Positions 45,501 to 57,500 of a DNA stretch of 64,000 nt are shown here, piece after piece. The DNA comes from Acanthochlamys bracteata (taxonomy: Eukaryota; Streptophyta; Magnoliopsida; Pandanales; Velloziaceae): NCBI GenBank assembly GCA_019914995.1, contig CM034126.1, positions 11,909,001-11,973,000 of the forward strand. Reading direction: 5' to 3'. The stretch's first letter is position 1; the number at the start of each line of letters is the position of its first letter. The notes under the pieces were generated by a model. It saw nothing but the letters and a program-made list of their open reading frames with translations. It was not told where the DNA came from and ran no database searches. A program made the translations under genes and the position numbers.

Positions 45501-47395
45501 TTTTCCTTACATTTGCTCGTACACAAATTTTATCCTCAATATTTTTTAAAGGAAGCCGAGCAACAAAACAACCAGATAAGGAAACAAATAAGAAGCAGGC
45601 ATCATTGATTAGTTACTATAATCGTAGAGCTTTAAACTAGGACAAGTTGAATCGAACAAAAAATTCACTCTGAACAACCTGGTAATTTAAGAAGAATAAC
45701 TCCGAAAATCATCTCACTAAATCATGATATAAAGTTAATGTTTGTTATGCAAACGCTTAACATTCCATTATTCGCATAAATTGACAGAATACCTCAGTGG
45801 GACCTTAAAATTTTCTTCGCCAAGAAAAAAAAAATCCAACTTCAATTTGCTACTATTCAAAACTTCTCTAGAACAGCATAATACTTGTTCTACATGAGAA
45901 CTGTAGGGAACCAACATACTTCAGGTATTCCCACTGGAATTATAAATGCATATGAAATAATTACTTTATTGGAGAATATTAAATTGATCTATAAGCATAG
46001 TAAGACTCAACATCAACACCCACTCAACTTCTTATTAAGTAGAAGCATACGTACCTTATGTTCCCCAAGACTGAAAAAATGGTATGAGTGACTAGCTGTG
46101 AAGGATTAGATGACACCCGAGTCTCTGCAAACCACCGCGAAGGTACACCTCTGACTATGAAGGTGTCTGGTCGCCTAGCTTTCGACAACTTTCCTGCAGT
46201 TTACAGCATTTTGACAATACCGGCAAAACTTATATTGAAGGAAAATATGCATTTTCACCTAAAAATTAGATCCCATGAGAGAAAATATCTATAATTTATG
46301 AAGCAATTAACAATCCTTTACAAAATCAGCTACGCAAATTATGGCTTCTTGGTGTGATACAAAAAACTATGTTCTGCAAAAAGTATTCTCCCGAAACTTG
46401 AAAGTTATAACAGACATCTCTGTCCAAATTGCAACTTCTTGATGTATTTACAGCAAATGAGTTTGTACCCTTGACAAATTTCTCCCACAATTGGAACTTC
46501 ACAACTACTTCTTAATAAGAAAGCATAAGTTAATTGACAATTAACTAAGCATACTCTTTCTTGACCTACGACAATAATGCCAATAAACAAAACTTTTCCG
46601 TGTAGAGAAAAGAAATAATCTGCCAAAAAGTTTGAATTCAAAGCAGATTGATAGAAATAACATAGCTCAACAAAAAAAAGGGCCTTACTTGACTTCTACA
46701 GAACTCCATTCTCTATCTATGGTTTCTCCTAATAAACTACATCACAGTTCTTCCAGAAATGCCTGATCCACACTTGAAACTATCCCGTAATCATAATTAG
46801 TTAATTCAATAGCCAAGGAGAACAATGCAACTTAAATGAAAAAAAAAAGAAAAAGCTTACTACGATCTAGCAGCTGAGAAGCATAATGATCCTCCCATGA
46901 TTTTTTCATTTTGTCAAAATCATCCGAATCCGGAATCTCGACACTGAGATTGAACTTAGCCCCCTCAATATTCAACTCAAGTCCCTGCAGCTTCTCCAAC
47001 ACAACCTTTCTCCACTCGATAAACTTTTTCTCTTTCTCCTCCAACTCCAACTCTTCTCCATCTTTTCCTTTCAAAAATTCCAAATCTCGAACATATAGCT
47101 TACCATCACCGACTGCCTCACCGCGCTTGAGTTTGTGAAGATCAGGCCGGCGACGGATAACGAGATCATCATCAGGAATGGTAAGCATAAGCGGATTAGA
47201 TCGAAGGAAGTTTAGCAGGGCTTGCCGGAGACGCCACTCATCAACGGGACGAACAGCGAAATCAGCACGGTAGAGAGAGAGAAGGAGTTTGAGCCGAGGG
47301 TGTAGAGAGAGACCACCACAGCCAAGCTGTAACGGTTCTGTTGGACCCACCACGAAGGAGGAAGACCTGCGGCGGCGGTGCTGTGATGAGCTCAT
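42519..47395 (-). CDS. AKAP17A/XE7-like RNA-binding (RRM) protein
   Basis: Five exons on the minus strand: 47395-46861, 46193-46055, 45199-45043, 43093-42890 and a two-codon last exon 42524-42519. Phases 1, 2, 0 and 0 agree, giving 346 residues. After a basic N-terminus comes VVGPTEPLQLGCGGLSLHPR, then a charged region, DDFDKMKKSWEDHY, and an RRM-like domain (about residues 190-290): RRPDTFIVRGVPSRWFAE, VTHTIFSVLGNIR, FLSGLNCKIWVQFESYEDF and AMKVLCGRSLQ. The RPDT-GVP-WFA signature is that of vertebrate AKAP17A (XE7, SFRS17A), a nuclear splicing-related protein; the plant members share the domain but a kinase-anchoring role is not shown. The tail ends in KRFR plus Glu. Introns are long (667-2097 bp). 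It diverges from the S3a gene. Confidence 0.85.
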
Positions 47396-47716
47396 CGTCG
47401 CCAGAGTAGTGCTCCTCTGCAGTATCAGTAGCAGAGCACTTTATTAAATCCTCTCAGGTCCTTACGTTTGCTAAGAAAATACAAACCTGCTCTTACTTGC
47501 AAATTAGCAAACCAATCAAACATGGGCTGTATAATACCCTCTTGGCCCACAAGGCAACATTAGCCCATTATTATGATTAATAAATCTCAGCCGTTTGGAA
47601 GCAAGCATTTATAAGTAAGTGAACCGTAGCATTAGGTTTCCTTCCCTCGCTCTATCGTTGTTGCCGCCCCCATAAACTTATCGCCGGCTTGAGAGAGCTC
47701 GACAAGCAAAGCAGTC
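47396..47716. promoter_or_regulatory. 321-bp divergent promoter between XE7-like and S3a genes
   Basis: The two start codons face away from each other across 321 bp. Three site II type motifs are visible: TGGGCT at 47523-47528, GGCCCA at 47544-47549 and AGCCCA at 47562-47567. ATTAGGTTT at 47631-47639 is a near match to the telo-box. This combination is typical of plant ribosomal protein promoters. Sharing with the RNA-binding gene is inference from position. Confidence 0.7.
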
Positions 47717-49862
47717 ATGGCCGTTGGGAAGAACAAGAGGATCTCCAAGGGAAAGAAGGGAGGAAAGAAGAAGACGTAAGATTCTTCTGTTTTACTTCGA
47801 TCTGCTTGCTTTTATTTTTTCCTGAGTGATTTGAGTTGGTTTTGATCTGCGATGAGTTTGTTTTTTACAGTGTTGATCCCTTTTCTAAGAAGGATTGGTA
47901 TGATATCAAGGCACCATCGGCATTCCAAGTGAGGAACATTGGAAAGACGCTTGTGTCTAGGACCCAGGGTACCAAGGTTAGATTTTACAAACTTGCTTTA
48001 CTCGATGTTGGAATCAGTTCATAGAAAATTTTGTGCTTTTTAGTGATTTACTCATGAAATCCACTTTATTTCGGGTGTAGCTGCAGCTTAGATCCTTTAA
48101 ATAGATTTCTGTTAGTTTGCTCAAGATTAAAGATTATATACTGGTTGAATTTTATATTTCCGTGATGAGATTGAATAAAGACAATCTTATTGGAAATTTT
48201 GTATTTCCATGAAGATAAATTGTTTCTCCTTTACGCCTTAAATTACAGAGATAATCTAATCTGGATTCAGGTTCCCATAGCCTTTTCTTGTCTTGTTGTA
48301 GGCTTTAACTTTTGAATAAAGCCATAGAATAACATTATATGAGTGGATAGTAAATGTAGGCACTGATTTGATATATTTGAAGTTAATATAATTCTTGTGA
48401 TAGCTATTGGATTGCCATGATAGTGCACCTTAGTATGTCAGTTTACTTTTAGTTTTATAATGCTGTATGGTGATACTAGTGTTTTTTTGTACCTATCAGT
48501 TAGAGTTGCTGTGCTTTTCAACTGTTTTCTGCTTATTGATAAAAGTTTGGTCATTGGTGTGCTTCAGCTCTATTATGTCCACTCCCTAGGTGTATTATTA
48601 TGGACATGTAGTGCTGGCTCATTGAGATATTTGATGCAGACATGCTAGAGATAACTATCTTGTGTGTCTAGTGATGTTACTGGCTGCAGCATAAGAATTT
48701 GCTTTGCTTTAATGATGTTCACATGTAGTGATATTTTTTGCAGCCTGGTGTTGTCTTATAACTTTTGGTCAATTTGATTTGCTTACTATTTTTTTTTTAC
48801 ATGTATAGCGTCTTTTAGATACTTTTCTCTTTGATCGATTTGTTAGTAGTTGCTTATCTTAGTGGCCTTATGGTTTGGAAATTGCAGATTGCATCTGAAG
48901 GTCTTAAGCATAGAGTCTTTGAGGTTTCCTTGGCTGACCTCCAGGGTGATGAGGAACATTCCTACCGCAAAATCCGCCTTCGTGCTGAAGATGTTCAGGG
49001 AAAGAATGTTCTTACCAACTTCTGGGTATGTGCATGTATTCCTATATCATGGTCTTTGGTGTCTGCGGCATTACCTTATATCTCATCTTTGATGATTTGC
49101 AGGGAATGAACTTCACAACTGATAAGCTCCGGTCCTTGGTTCGTAAGTGGCAGAGTTTGATTGAGGCCCATGTTGATGTCAAAACAACTGACAATTACAC
49201 TCTGCGGATGTTTTGCATTGGATTTACTAGCAGAAGGAAAAATCAAGTGAAACGCACTTGTTATGCTCAGTCAAGCCAGATCAGACAGGCAAGTTCACTT
49301 GATCAATTTGAAGATTTGATCTGTTTCCATCGTCGCCTGAATTGTTTCTTAATCCTATGCTTTCTTTGCCATCCAGATTCGCCGCAAAATGAGAGAGATA
49401 ATGGTAAACCAAGCTTCTTCTTGTGACCTGAAGGAGCTTGTTGCCAAGTTCATCCCTGAAGTTATTGGAAGGGAGATAGAGAAAGCTACCTCAAGCATCT
49501 ACCCTCTTCAGAACGTCTACATTCGGAAGGTCAAGATTCTGAAGGCTCCAAAGTTTGATCTTGGGAAGCTAATGGAGGTAAATATCCTTGTTTTTTCCCA
49601 AAAATCTGTTGCATTACCTAGTTTCATGATACCTATTACCATAGTGATTTTGATGTTCCCATATAATGTAGATTTTTTTGCCAAACATCAGATTCAGATG
49701 CTGATGCATGGATCATACTTTCTATTATGATTGTTTTTGTAACATTCCTTTGGTTTTTTTACGCAGGTCCATGGTGACTATAAGGAGGATTTGGGCGTGA
49801 AATTGGATAGGCCTGCTGAAGATGTGCAGGTGGAAGCTGAAACTGAAGTTGTTGGTGCCTAA
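47717..49862 (+). CDS. RPS3A: 40S ribosomal protein S3a (eS1)
   Basis: Six exons: 47717-47775, 47871-47976, 48888-49025, 49103-49288, 49377-49577 and 49767-49862, in agreeing phases, giving 261 residues, the normal plant length. It starts [20 protein letters not shown] and continues [71 protein letters not shown] and the C-terminal [16 protein letters not shown]. eS1 is a structural protein on the platform of the cytosolic small subunit. All conserved blocks are present, so this is a working copy. The intron after ...QSSQIRQ (49289-49376) uses a GC donor (CAG then GCAAGT) and a normal AG acceptor. Intron 2 (911 bp) is the longest. Confidence 0.97.
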
Positions 49863-50600
49863 GCTCTTAATCTGTTTGGATGGGCATTAGAAGCTGTAGT
49901 TCTGTTAGTTTTTGCTTTATTTTCGACTGAACTGCATCTTCTTTTTTATTTGGTGAACTATCTTTTGCGAAAGTGGTAAATGCAATTACAACCACAAGAG
50001 TGTATGGTGCTTTACTATTGTACCGTGACTTTGCCATAGTTACTTCTAATTCATGTGATCATGTCTGAATATGCTCCCTTGGTGCTTTTTATGATTACAT
50101 GGGTCGAGATTTATTATGTTCTTTTTGTGAAGTTTGCTTTTTTTTATAGCACTAAGCAGCTATGGAATGGTTTGGTATGTTTTTTGTTCTGAGTTAAGGA
50201 AATTTGTGTACTTCATCAAAAACCCTGGTATTTCTCTGTTTCTTTTATGGAGCCTGGAGAGATAAGATAAATGTTTTGGCATTGTTTTCAGCCGATCATC
50301 TTCCATGATGGTATTGTCTTTTCTGTGCTGGCAGTTAGTTGTAAAAAATAAATGATTGTTTTACTCTTTCCTTTTAAAAATATAGAAATTTCAAATTTAG
50401 CAAGATCATCAAATTTTATGAGTCCCACCAAAATACAAATCCTCGCACGAATGGCGCTTCCTTGCCAATTAGAACCGGCGGAGCAATCTCCGTCGACGCC
50501 TCTCCCCCACGTCGTTGTTGACTCGCTTGCACAAGGAATGGAACGAATGAGTGTAAAAATAACAATAAGCTTACGAGAAATTTCACTTTTCCCATTTCAG
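49863..50600. other. 3' region of S3a and upstream part of the SVIP-like locus
   Basis: The S3a 3' untranslated region is followed by AT-rich sequence. From about 50440 GC content rises, and the sequence may be leader of the SVIP-like locus. Frames here have no family resemblance. Confidence 0.4.
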
Positions 50601-50627
50601 TCCCTCCTTTCATCGAGAGGGAGATAG

Positions 50628-51077
50628 AGATAGAGAAGGGACAGTCGAAGCTGTGCTCGTGCTTCCGCGGGCCGTCGAAGCACGAGCGCCGGCAAGAAGA
50701 CCAACTCATGCCCGCTGAAGCCCGTGTCAAGGCTGCCGAAGCTGCTCAAAGAAGGTCAATCAACACTTCTACGGCAATTGGTTTGGCTTTTCTTCTTGTT
50801 TTCTTTTTGTTTGATTGATGTAGCTAATGCCATAGATGGTTGGAATTTGAATTCTTACATGCAGGAGCAGTTTGAGAAGTCGGCACCCAGTAGAGCGGCA
50901 CGGGCGCAGATGAAAAAAGCAGCTAAGAACTCTAATTCCTATGACAGAGGGGAACCTGTACTCAAGGTCGGAGCGCTTTATTTCTTTCTTTTGTTAATAT
51001 TAATTGACATTTTGGTCGGTTGGAAGATTGAGGTTTGGTGGTTTTGTTCTTTTGCAGTTGCAGGTTGGGTAATTGGG
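50628..51077 (+). pseudogene. SVIP-like small protein gene, probably damaged
   Basis: Three pieces match plant small p97/VCP-interacting-like proteins: about 50628-50754 (KLCSCFRGPSKHERRQEDQL then MPAEARVKAAEAAQR), 50868-50966 (EQFEKSAPSRAARAQMKKAA then NSNSYDRGEPVLK) and a last exon 51058-51072 (LQVG and stop). Family members of about 75-80 residues normally start MG-CFSCF and end LKWQMG. Here no in-frame ATG precedes the CSCF motif, the only good donor (AAGAAG before GTCAAT) leaves phase 2 while the acceptor before GAGCAG gives phase 0, and the conserved Trp of the tail is read as Leu. Translation from the internal ATG (MPAEAR) remains possible if splicing differs. Role in the family: likely binds CDC48/p97 at membranes. 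Confidence 0.55.
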
Positions 51078-52259
51078 AATTGTGGTAGAAGAAGATTGCC
51101 GTAGACCAGCGGTACGTATCTAAAGATTGTACCTTGTTGATGACTCCAGATAACAAAGATTACTACTATGTTCCTGTTTAGATATTGAGTAATAGTATAC
51201 TGCGGGTAAGCATTTGCCATTTTAGGTTTGTGTTCGAGTTGTCGGTGTTATTTGTATAGCCGTTTCTGTTGAAATGCTTTATAACTTTGATCATACTCAT
51301 TTCAACCTATTGAAAACCAAAAAAGAAAGTACTTTCTCTTGTGAGAATAACTTTTAGTTTGTATTATCATTCTATTAAGCCATTCTCTTAAGCTCCCAGC
51401 CCTTTCTCTGTATTGTTTGCTTATGATATATGAATTTCAACTTTTCTCATTTACGATTTCTTTCATCCTTAATGAAGTCGAATTACTAAATGTATACCGT
51501 AAAGATATAAAGGTCCTAACACCGTATTTGTGAATCTGATCCTAAATTTTTTGCACGTTAGATTTTGTGGTCTTCTTAGATAGATTTTATTAGGGAACTC
51601 CTTAAGCGTACATTTTGGAGGAATCACAACGTGATGTTTCCACTTTGACTCATAATATTTGCTTGCTTGTATGGATTATTTGAAGAAATAAGCAAGTTAC
51701 TTTTGTCAGCATGTTGCATGATGGCCATTGCTAATAAGCTTTACAAGCATCAGATTCCAAACAAAGGGAATTTTGGGATTTCAGAGATAGAAGTTCAAAA
51801 CTCATGTCATCCTAAGTTTGGGTGGTAATTGTCAACTGTTTGTAGGCTATGAAACTTTGATGAGATACTTTGAGAGTGAATTGCGGAGCTTTTGCTTGCC
51901 TTGTGAGTGGAGAGAAGACAAAATATTTAACAGCTTGGAGGCCTGTGAGGTTTTTCCAATCGACAATCATGAGGAGTGAGGATTGTGAAATGTGCTTTGT
52001 GCAAATTATATTAAATGTGTGCTTGGGCACTTCCTATTTTTTGTTTCCACTTCAGAAGACTAGGCAGTTGTAGATTTACGCAAGTAATCACGAATTTGAG
52101 GCCGTTGATGTTGCAGGTAGTTGTTTGGAAGGACCTGAGGAAAAAAGAACTACATAAGATGCTTCACATCCAGCAATTACTCTTTTATTAAGTAAACGAA
52201 ACAGCAAGATATTAGCAAGTTACCATGAAGGGACTGCCTAGATTCCACTGTTAGACTGT
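51078..52259. other. Intergenic stretch, no gene seen
   Basis: Contains the probable 3' untranslated region of the SVIP-like locus. Other short frames lack support. Confidence 0.4.
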
Positions 52260-52267
52260 GTTCCACT

Positions 52268-52837
52268 TAGGGGTGGCAATATGGATTTATGGGTCGGTTC
52301 CGGGTCGACCCATATAATAACCAGGTCAAAAATATTCAATTCTAACCCGACCCGTTTATTTATATGGGTCAAAATTGTCAACCCTAACCCAACCTATTTA
52401 TAACCAGGTCAAACTCGGGTCGACCTATTTAATAATTAAATTATTAAATAAAAATTATAAATATTAATTTTTAATAATAATATATCAAAATTATTAATTA
52501 TGATGTATTTAAAAAGAAAAAATATTAATTTTGACAAATTTATAAATTAAATAAAAATTAGTTAAAATTAAGATAAATTATATATATATATATATATATA
52601 AATTAAATTCAAATTTTTTGCTATTTTTTTCTAATTTTTAAATAATATATACTATATAAATAGTTAAACGAGTTAAACGGGTCATTTTCGGATCAACTCA
52701 AACCCGACCCGAATCCGTTTAAATTTTTGGGTCGACCCAAAATCGACCCAAACTCGTTTAAAACTTGATCCGAATCCGACTTTTTCGAATCGATTTCGGG
52801 TCGGATTTTCGGATCGGGTCGATTTTTGCCATCCCTA
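52268..52837. mobile_element. hAT-type MITE copy C, opposite orientation
   Basis: A 570-bp element with ends TAGGGGTGGCAATATGG and TTTTTGCCATCCCTA and perfect 8-bp target duplications GTTCCACT at 52260-52267 and 52838-52845. Its interior is the reverse complement of the copies at 35417 and 37545 (GGGTCGACCC motifs, ATATAAATAGTTAAAC core). The intact duplication implies the most recent insertion of the three. Confidence 0.9.
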
Positions 52838-53854
52838 GTTCCACTGCAATCTAATTAAGTGGTCTACTTAAGCACTATCACACATTAAGAGAAAGGGCAG
52901 ATTAGGAAATTTTAGGAATACTTAAATATAAAAAAAATTTCGAAATAGAATTTAGTTTAGAAAATGAATTTGATTTTTTAATCTAGAAGATAATAAAAAT
53001 TACAAAAGTTTTATGATATGTATTTTATTTATAGTTTCTAATTTTTAAAAAAATTTATTAAATATTATAGAAGATTTAATAAAAATTTAAAAATTTATAA
53101 GAATAAAAAGTAGTGCCTAAAGCACTCCAAATACCTAGTAACGTAAGAATATATTGACGTTCTTGTTCAAATATACGTAAAACAGTGAAGATTTTAGCAA
53201 CTCTTAATAAAATAGCATAATGTCAAGTATTGAATACGTATGTCGTAATCTCCAACATAGCATATTGGCCACCTCCCCGTGTTGCAAAGGCAATCTAGTT
53301 CATAATAGACACTAGCTGTTCCAACCACTATCATTACGTGGTTGTTTGAACTGCTCCATCAACTTTACCTTCCCGAAAAAAGATCTAGCAAGAACTATAT
53401 TCGGACAAAAATAAATGATTGGAAGTTCTTTTAAAATAAAATTTTTTAAAATTAAAAATATTTTTTATAAAATAAATTTTATTTTTTAATTAAAAAATAA
53501 TAAAAATATGTAATAAAAAATTTTATTACGTAAAATTTTTTTATACTTTTCTAAATACCTATAAAAATTGTATTAAAAAATATAAAATAAAAATTTCAAA
53601 ATTTATTTTTAAAGTAAGCAGTACCAAACGTTCTCAAAATATTTTTAAAAAAAAATGAAAAGGGAACAAATTAATCCAAAAATTCTTTATAATCTACCTT
53701 TATAAGTCAATGCTTTGATGCTAGCCTACTTGTTTGCATTTTATTGGAAAATTTGTGAAAAAGCTCATATTTTTTAGCCCTCACCTTTTAGATAATGGAG
53801 AGTAACATGATACGAATCGAAGTTGATAGCTAGTAATATAATATAAATATAATG
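52838..53854. other. AT-rich intergenic stretch
   Basis: No gene. Holds the second AT-rich MITE-like unit at about 53425-53640. Confidence 0.4.
53425..53640. mobile_element. AT-rich MITE-like element, copy 2
   Basis: Shares ATGTAATAAAAAATTTTATTACGT and TTTTTTTATACTTTT with the unit at 39198-39437. Its right end reads ACCAAACGTTCTC, comparable to the CAAACGCCCTC end of the other copy. Borders are approximate. Confidence 0.45.
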
Positions 53855-54010
53855 TGTCGGCGTGAGTCAATAATATATTTTTTTATATTTAGAATTTTTC
53901 TAAAATTAGATTTTTTTACTTGTTTAGAATTTTCCTTATTTGGTATTATAAAGAGTCTATATATATATACATGTATTGAACTATTGGAATAAGATTGAAA
54001 GAGTTTTTCA
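53855..54010 (+). repeat. 5' LTR of the copia element
   Basis: TGTCGGCG to TTTTTCA. It contains a TATATATATA-type promoter stretch. Confidence 0.8.
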
Positions 54011-54013
54011 ACT

Positions 54014-54025
54014 TGGTACCAGAGC
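54014..54025 (+). other. Primer-binding site, Met-tRNA type
   Basis: TGGTACCAGAGC, one base off the usual TGGTATCAGAGC, three bases after the 5' LTR. Confidence 0.8.
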
Positions 54026-54199
54026 AAAATCTTGGATTTGCTCGTCACTGTCGTGGAGAAAACGACTGCGACGGTCAGATTCCGACCAGACTATTCGTTG
54101 CGATCGTGGAGATACGATTACAACGGTTAGAAATTCCGATCAAAACAAAATTCGGCGATTTAATCAGACTAGATCTACAAAAAAAAAAAAAAAAAAAAT

Positions 54200-54520
54200 T
54201 TTGCCACTGCCTCCGACGCCTCCGCCTCGCCTGAAGCTCCCACCGCCGCTGCTTCACTCGCCGTTCGACGCCGCCGCCAGCCCGCTTGATCGCTGCTGCC
54301 AGCACGTTCGACCCGATCGATTACTGCTGCCAGTCGCTCGATCGCCGCCGCCGCCAGCCCGCTCGCTCTTGCCAGTTGATCGCCGCCGCCTATTCAACAT
54401 GCTGCTCGTTCTTGCCGGTCGATCGCCACCGTCTGCTTCACCGATCGTGCAGCCACCAGCCGAGCCCTACCCGACCCGACTTGAACCGACCAGACCCGAA
54501 CCTGCCCGACAGAGAAAAAA
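54200..54520 (+). repeat. GC-rich leader with GATCGCCGCCG-type repeats
   Basis: Repeated GATCGCYGCYGCC, GCTGCCAG and CGACCAGACCCG-like units, strikingly GC-rich within an AT-rich element and upstream of gag. An A-run of about 20 bases precedes it. Confidence 0.65.
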
Positions 54521-57500
54521 AAAAAATTTATGGAAAGTTCAAGTGCTCTGTCTCAAGTTGCCTCAATAACTACTCCTGTTTTCAACATACAAGATAATTC
54601 ATCCTCTACTATAAGTGTTAAGTTAAATGGCTCAAATTATTCTCTTTGGTCTCAAGTCGTTGAGATGTACATTGCTGGAAAAAACAAGATGGGATATTTA
54701 ACTGGAGAAATAGCACGACCTCAAGAGACTGATCCCACTTATACCCGATGGAGAACTGACAATGCTATCGTCAAAAGATGGTTGATCAACTCCATAGAAC
54801 CAACTGTGATGGAGCTTTTTATTCGGCTTCCCACTGCTAGAAATGTTTGGACTGCTGTATCCAAAACTTATTATGATAATTCTGACATATCTCAGATTTA
54901 TGAATTAACATGCAGGGCATTCAAATTAAAGCAAAGTGGAAGGCCCGTTACGGCCTACTATGTAGAATTACAGAGCATATGGCAAGAATTAAATTTTCGT
55001 AATCCAATTAGAATGTGTTGTCCTAATGATGTATTAGCTTAATAACAGGAGATTGAGAGGGAACGTGTCTATATTTTTTTGGCCGGGCTTGATGATACAC
55101 TTGATAAAGCCGACAGTGATCTACTACGAACAGATACCTTTCCTGGATTAGAAGCATCTTATAACTACATTCGTCGTGAGGAGCAACGACGAGTAGTTAT
55201 GATAGGGTCTAACGATATTGAAGTTATTGCTGCTGTGGCCTCCAAAAATTTTAGATCCCAAGTGAAGCAAAAAGCACAAGAAGGATAGTGTACTCATTGT
55301 GGTAAAGCTGGACATATTCGGAATTCATGCTTTCAGTTAGTTGGTTATCTTGATTGGTGGGAGGAACTGAAGAAGAAGAAGAAACAAGACAAAAAAATCT
55401 TTGGTGTAGCGTCTGGAGTTGCAGGCATCACTTTAGCTGATCCTATATCCTCTATATCATCGACTGCTCCTTCACCAGTTCTATCTTTGGTGTCGCAGGT
55501 TAATTTAGATTCTCCAATTTCAGGTAACCAAAGCTTTGCCTTTACTGTTTTAGATTCACAATGGGATACAGGATGGATTTTAGATTCTGGAGCTACGGAT
55601 CATATGACATTCGATCCCAAAAATTTTCATATCGTAAGTGCTCCAGTTAGAAATAATGTGACATATGCCAATGGAGAGAGTTATCCAGTGACAGATGCTG
55701 GTACTGTGGCATTATCATCATCTCTATCTCTACAGAATTGTCTACTTGTTCCATCTCTCTCACACAATCTTTTATCTATTGGACAAGTTACTGAACAGTT
55801 GAACTATATTGTTCTTATGTATTCTTATTTTTGCTTACTTCAGAATATCCAGACACATGAGATAATTAGGCGTGGTACTAAGAGAGGGAGTTTATACTAT
55901 CTGGATGATGTTAGTTCAGGCAGAGTTTACAGTGCTCGGGGATCTGAAACTGACAAGAAGAATAAAGTCTGGCTTTGGCATCGCCGTCTAGGTCATATTT
56001 TTTTTGGTTATTTAAAATATTTGCTACCGTCTTTATTTTTCGGTCTCAAAGAGTCTGAATTTCAGTGTGAAGCATGTATCGTTGCTAAGAGTTATCGAAT
56101 GTCGTATTTTTCTATTAGTAATAAAAGAACAACTCCTTTTGAGTTAGTCCATTCAGATGTTTGGGGACCCTCTCCAGTTATGACTTTTACTGGCATTAGG
56201 TGGTTTTCGATATTTGTAGATGATTGCACAGGCATGACATGGTTATATGCTTTGAAAAATAAAAGTGATGTTAGTGATATTTTTATGCGCTTTCATAAGA
56301 TGGTGCAGACACAATTTTTTCTTCCTATTCGAATTTTTCGCTCTGATAATGATGGGGAGTATGTTAATAAATCTTTGAGCTCTTACTTTCATCAGCATGG
56401 TATTACTCATGAGACTTCTTGTCCACAAACACCACAACAAAATGGAGTGGCTGAAAGTAAAAATCGACACATATTAGAAACCGCCCGTGCTTTATTGTTT
56501 GGAGCTCATGTTTCAAAATATTATTGGGTAGACGCAGTTCAGTCTGCGGTTTATGTGATTAATCGCATGCCATCTAGAGTTCTGAACTTTCGGACACCAT
56601 TTGAGATTTTATCTACATTTGTTACTATACCTTTTGTTCTCTCACTTCCACCTCGGATTTTTGGATCTGTTGCATTAGTACATTTGCAGAAAACTCAAAG
56701 AGATAAATTGGATCCATGTGCCTTAAGGTGCCTGTTTCTTGGCTATGGTCCTCACCAGAAAGGTTATCGGTGCTATCATCCTCCTACACACCGTACCCTT
56801 ATGACTATGGATGTGACATTTCTAGAGTCGGAAATATACTTTATTAGATCGACTTCCTATTCAGATCTTCAGAGGGAGATAGAAGCTACGGAAGATCTGA
56901 GTTGGCTTACCATTAAACTCAGCACACATATTGAGAAAGGTTACAGAAAATGTATGGATCATGACTCAGGTCTGAAGGAGTTTGGAACTACTGAACTTAA
57001 ACGAAAAGAAACGGAAGAGATAGACAGAGCTGAAGCTGTAGAAGAAACCCCTCTCTCGCATCCTGCAGTACCCGCTCAAACTCCTGAGGATATCCCTGAG
57101 GTAAGTATCGAGACTCAGAATATTATTATGGATAAATCTAATATTGTATGCAGGAATTATCAGTTACCACATAGAGAAAATCGTAGAAAACCTCCTGAGA
57201 GATATCCACCAGAAGAAAAAATCTCCAGATATCCTATTGCTAATCATGTGTCTTCTCACAGGCTGTCCCCATTATATGTTGCTTTCATTAATCAGGTGGC
57301 AGCTGTGATACTTCTATCTAACACTAGAGAAGCCTTATCCGATCCTAAATGGACTAAGGCTATGAATGAAGAGATGGATGCTCTTCAGAAGAATCTGATT
57401 TGGGAGATAGTACCATTACCAAAAGGGAAGAAAGCAGTTGGTTGTAAATGGGTGTACACCATCAAACACAAAACAGATAGAACAATCGAGAGATATAAAA

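Noticed and set aside
50724-51104. 126-residue frame with a membrane-like segment
   Set aside because: Its N-terminal half is the translated intron of the SVIP-like locus; only the EQFEKSAPSRAARAQ part is real exon.
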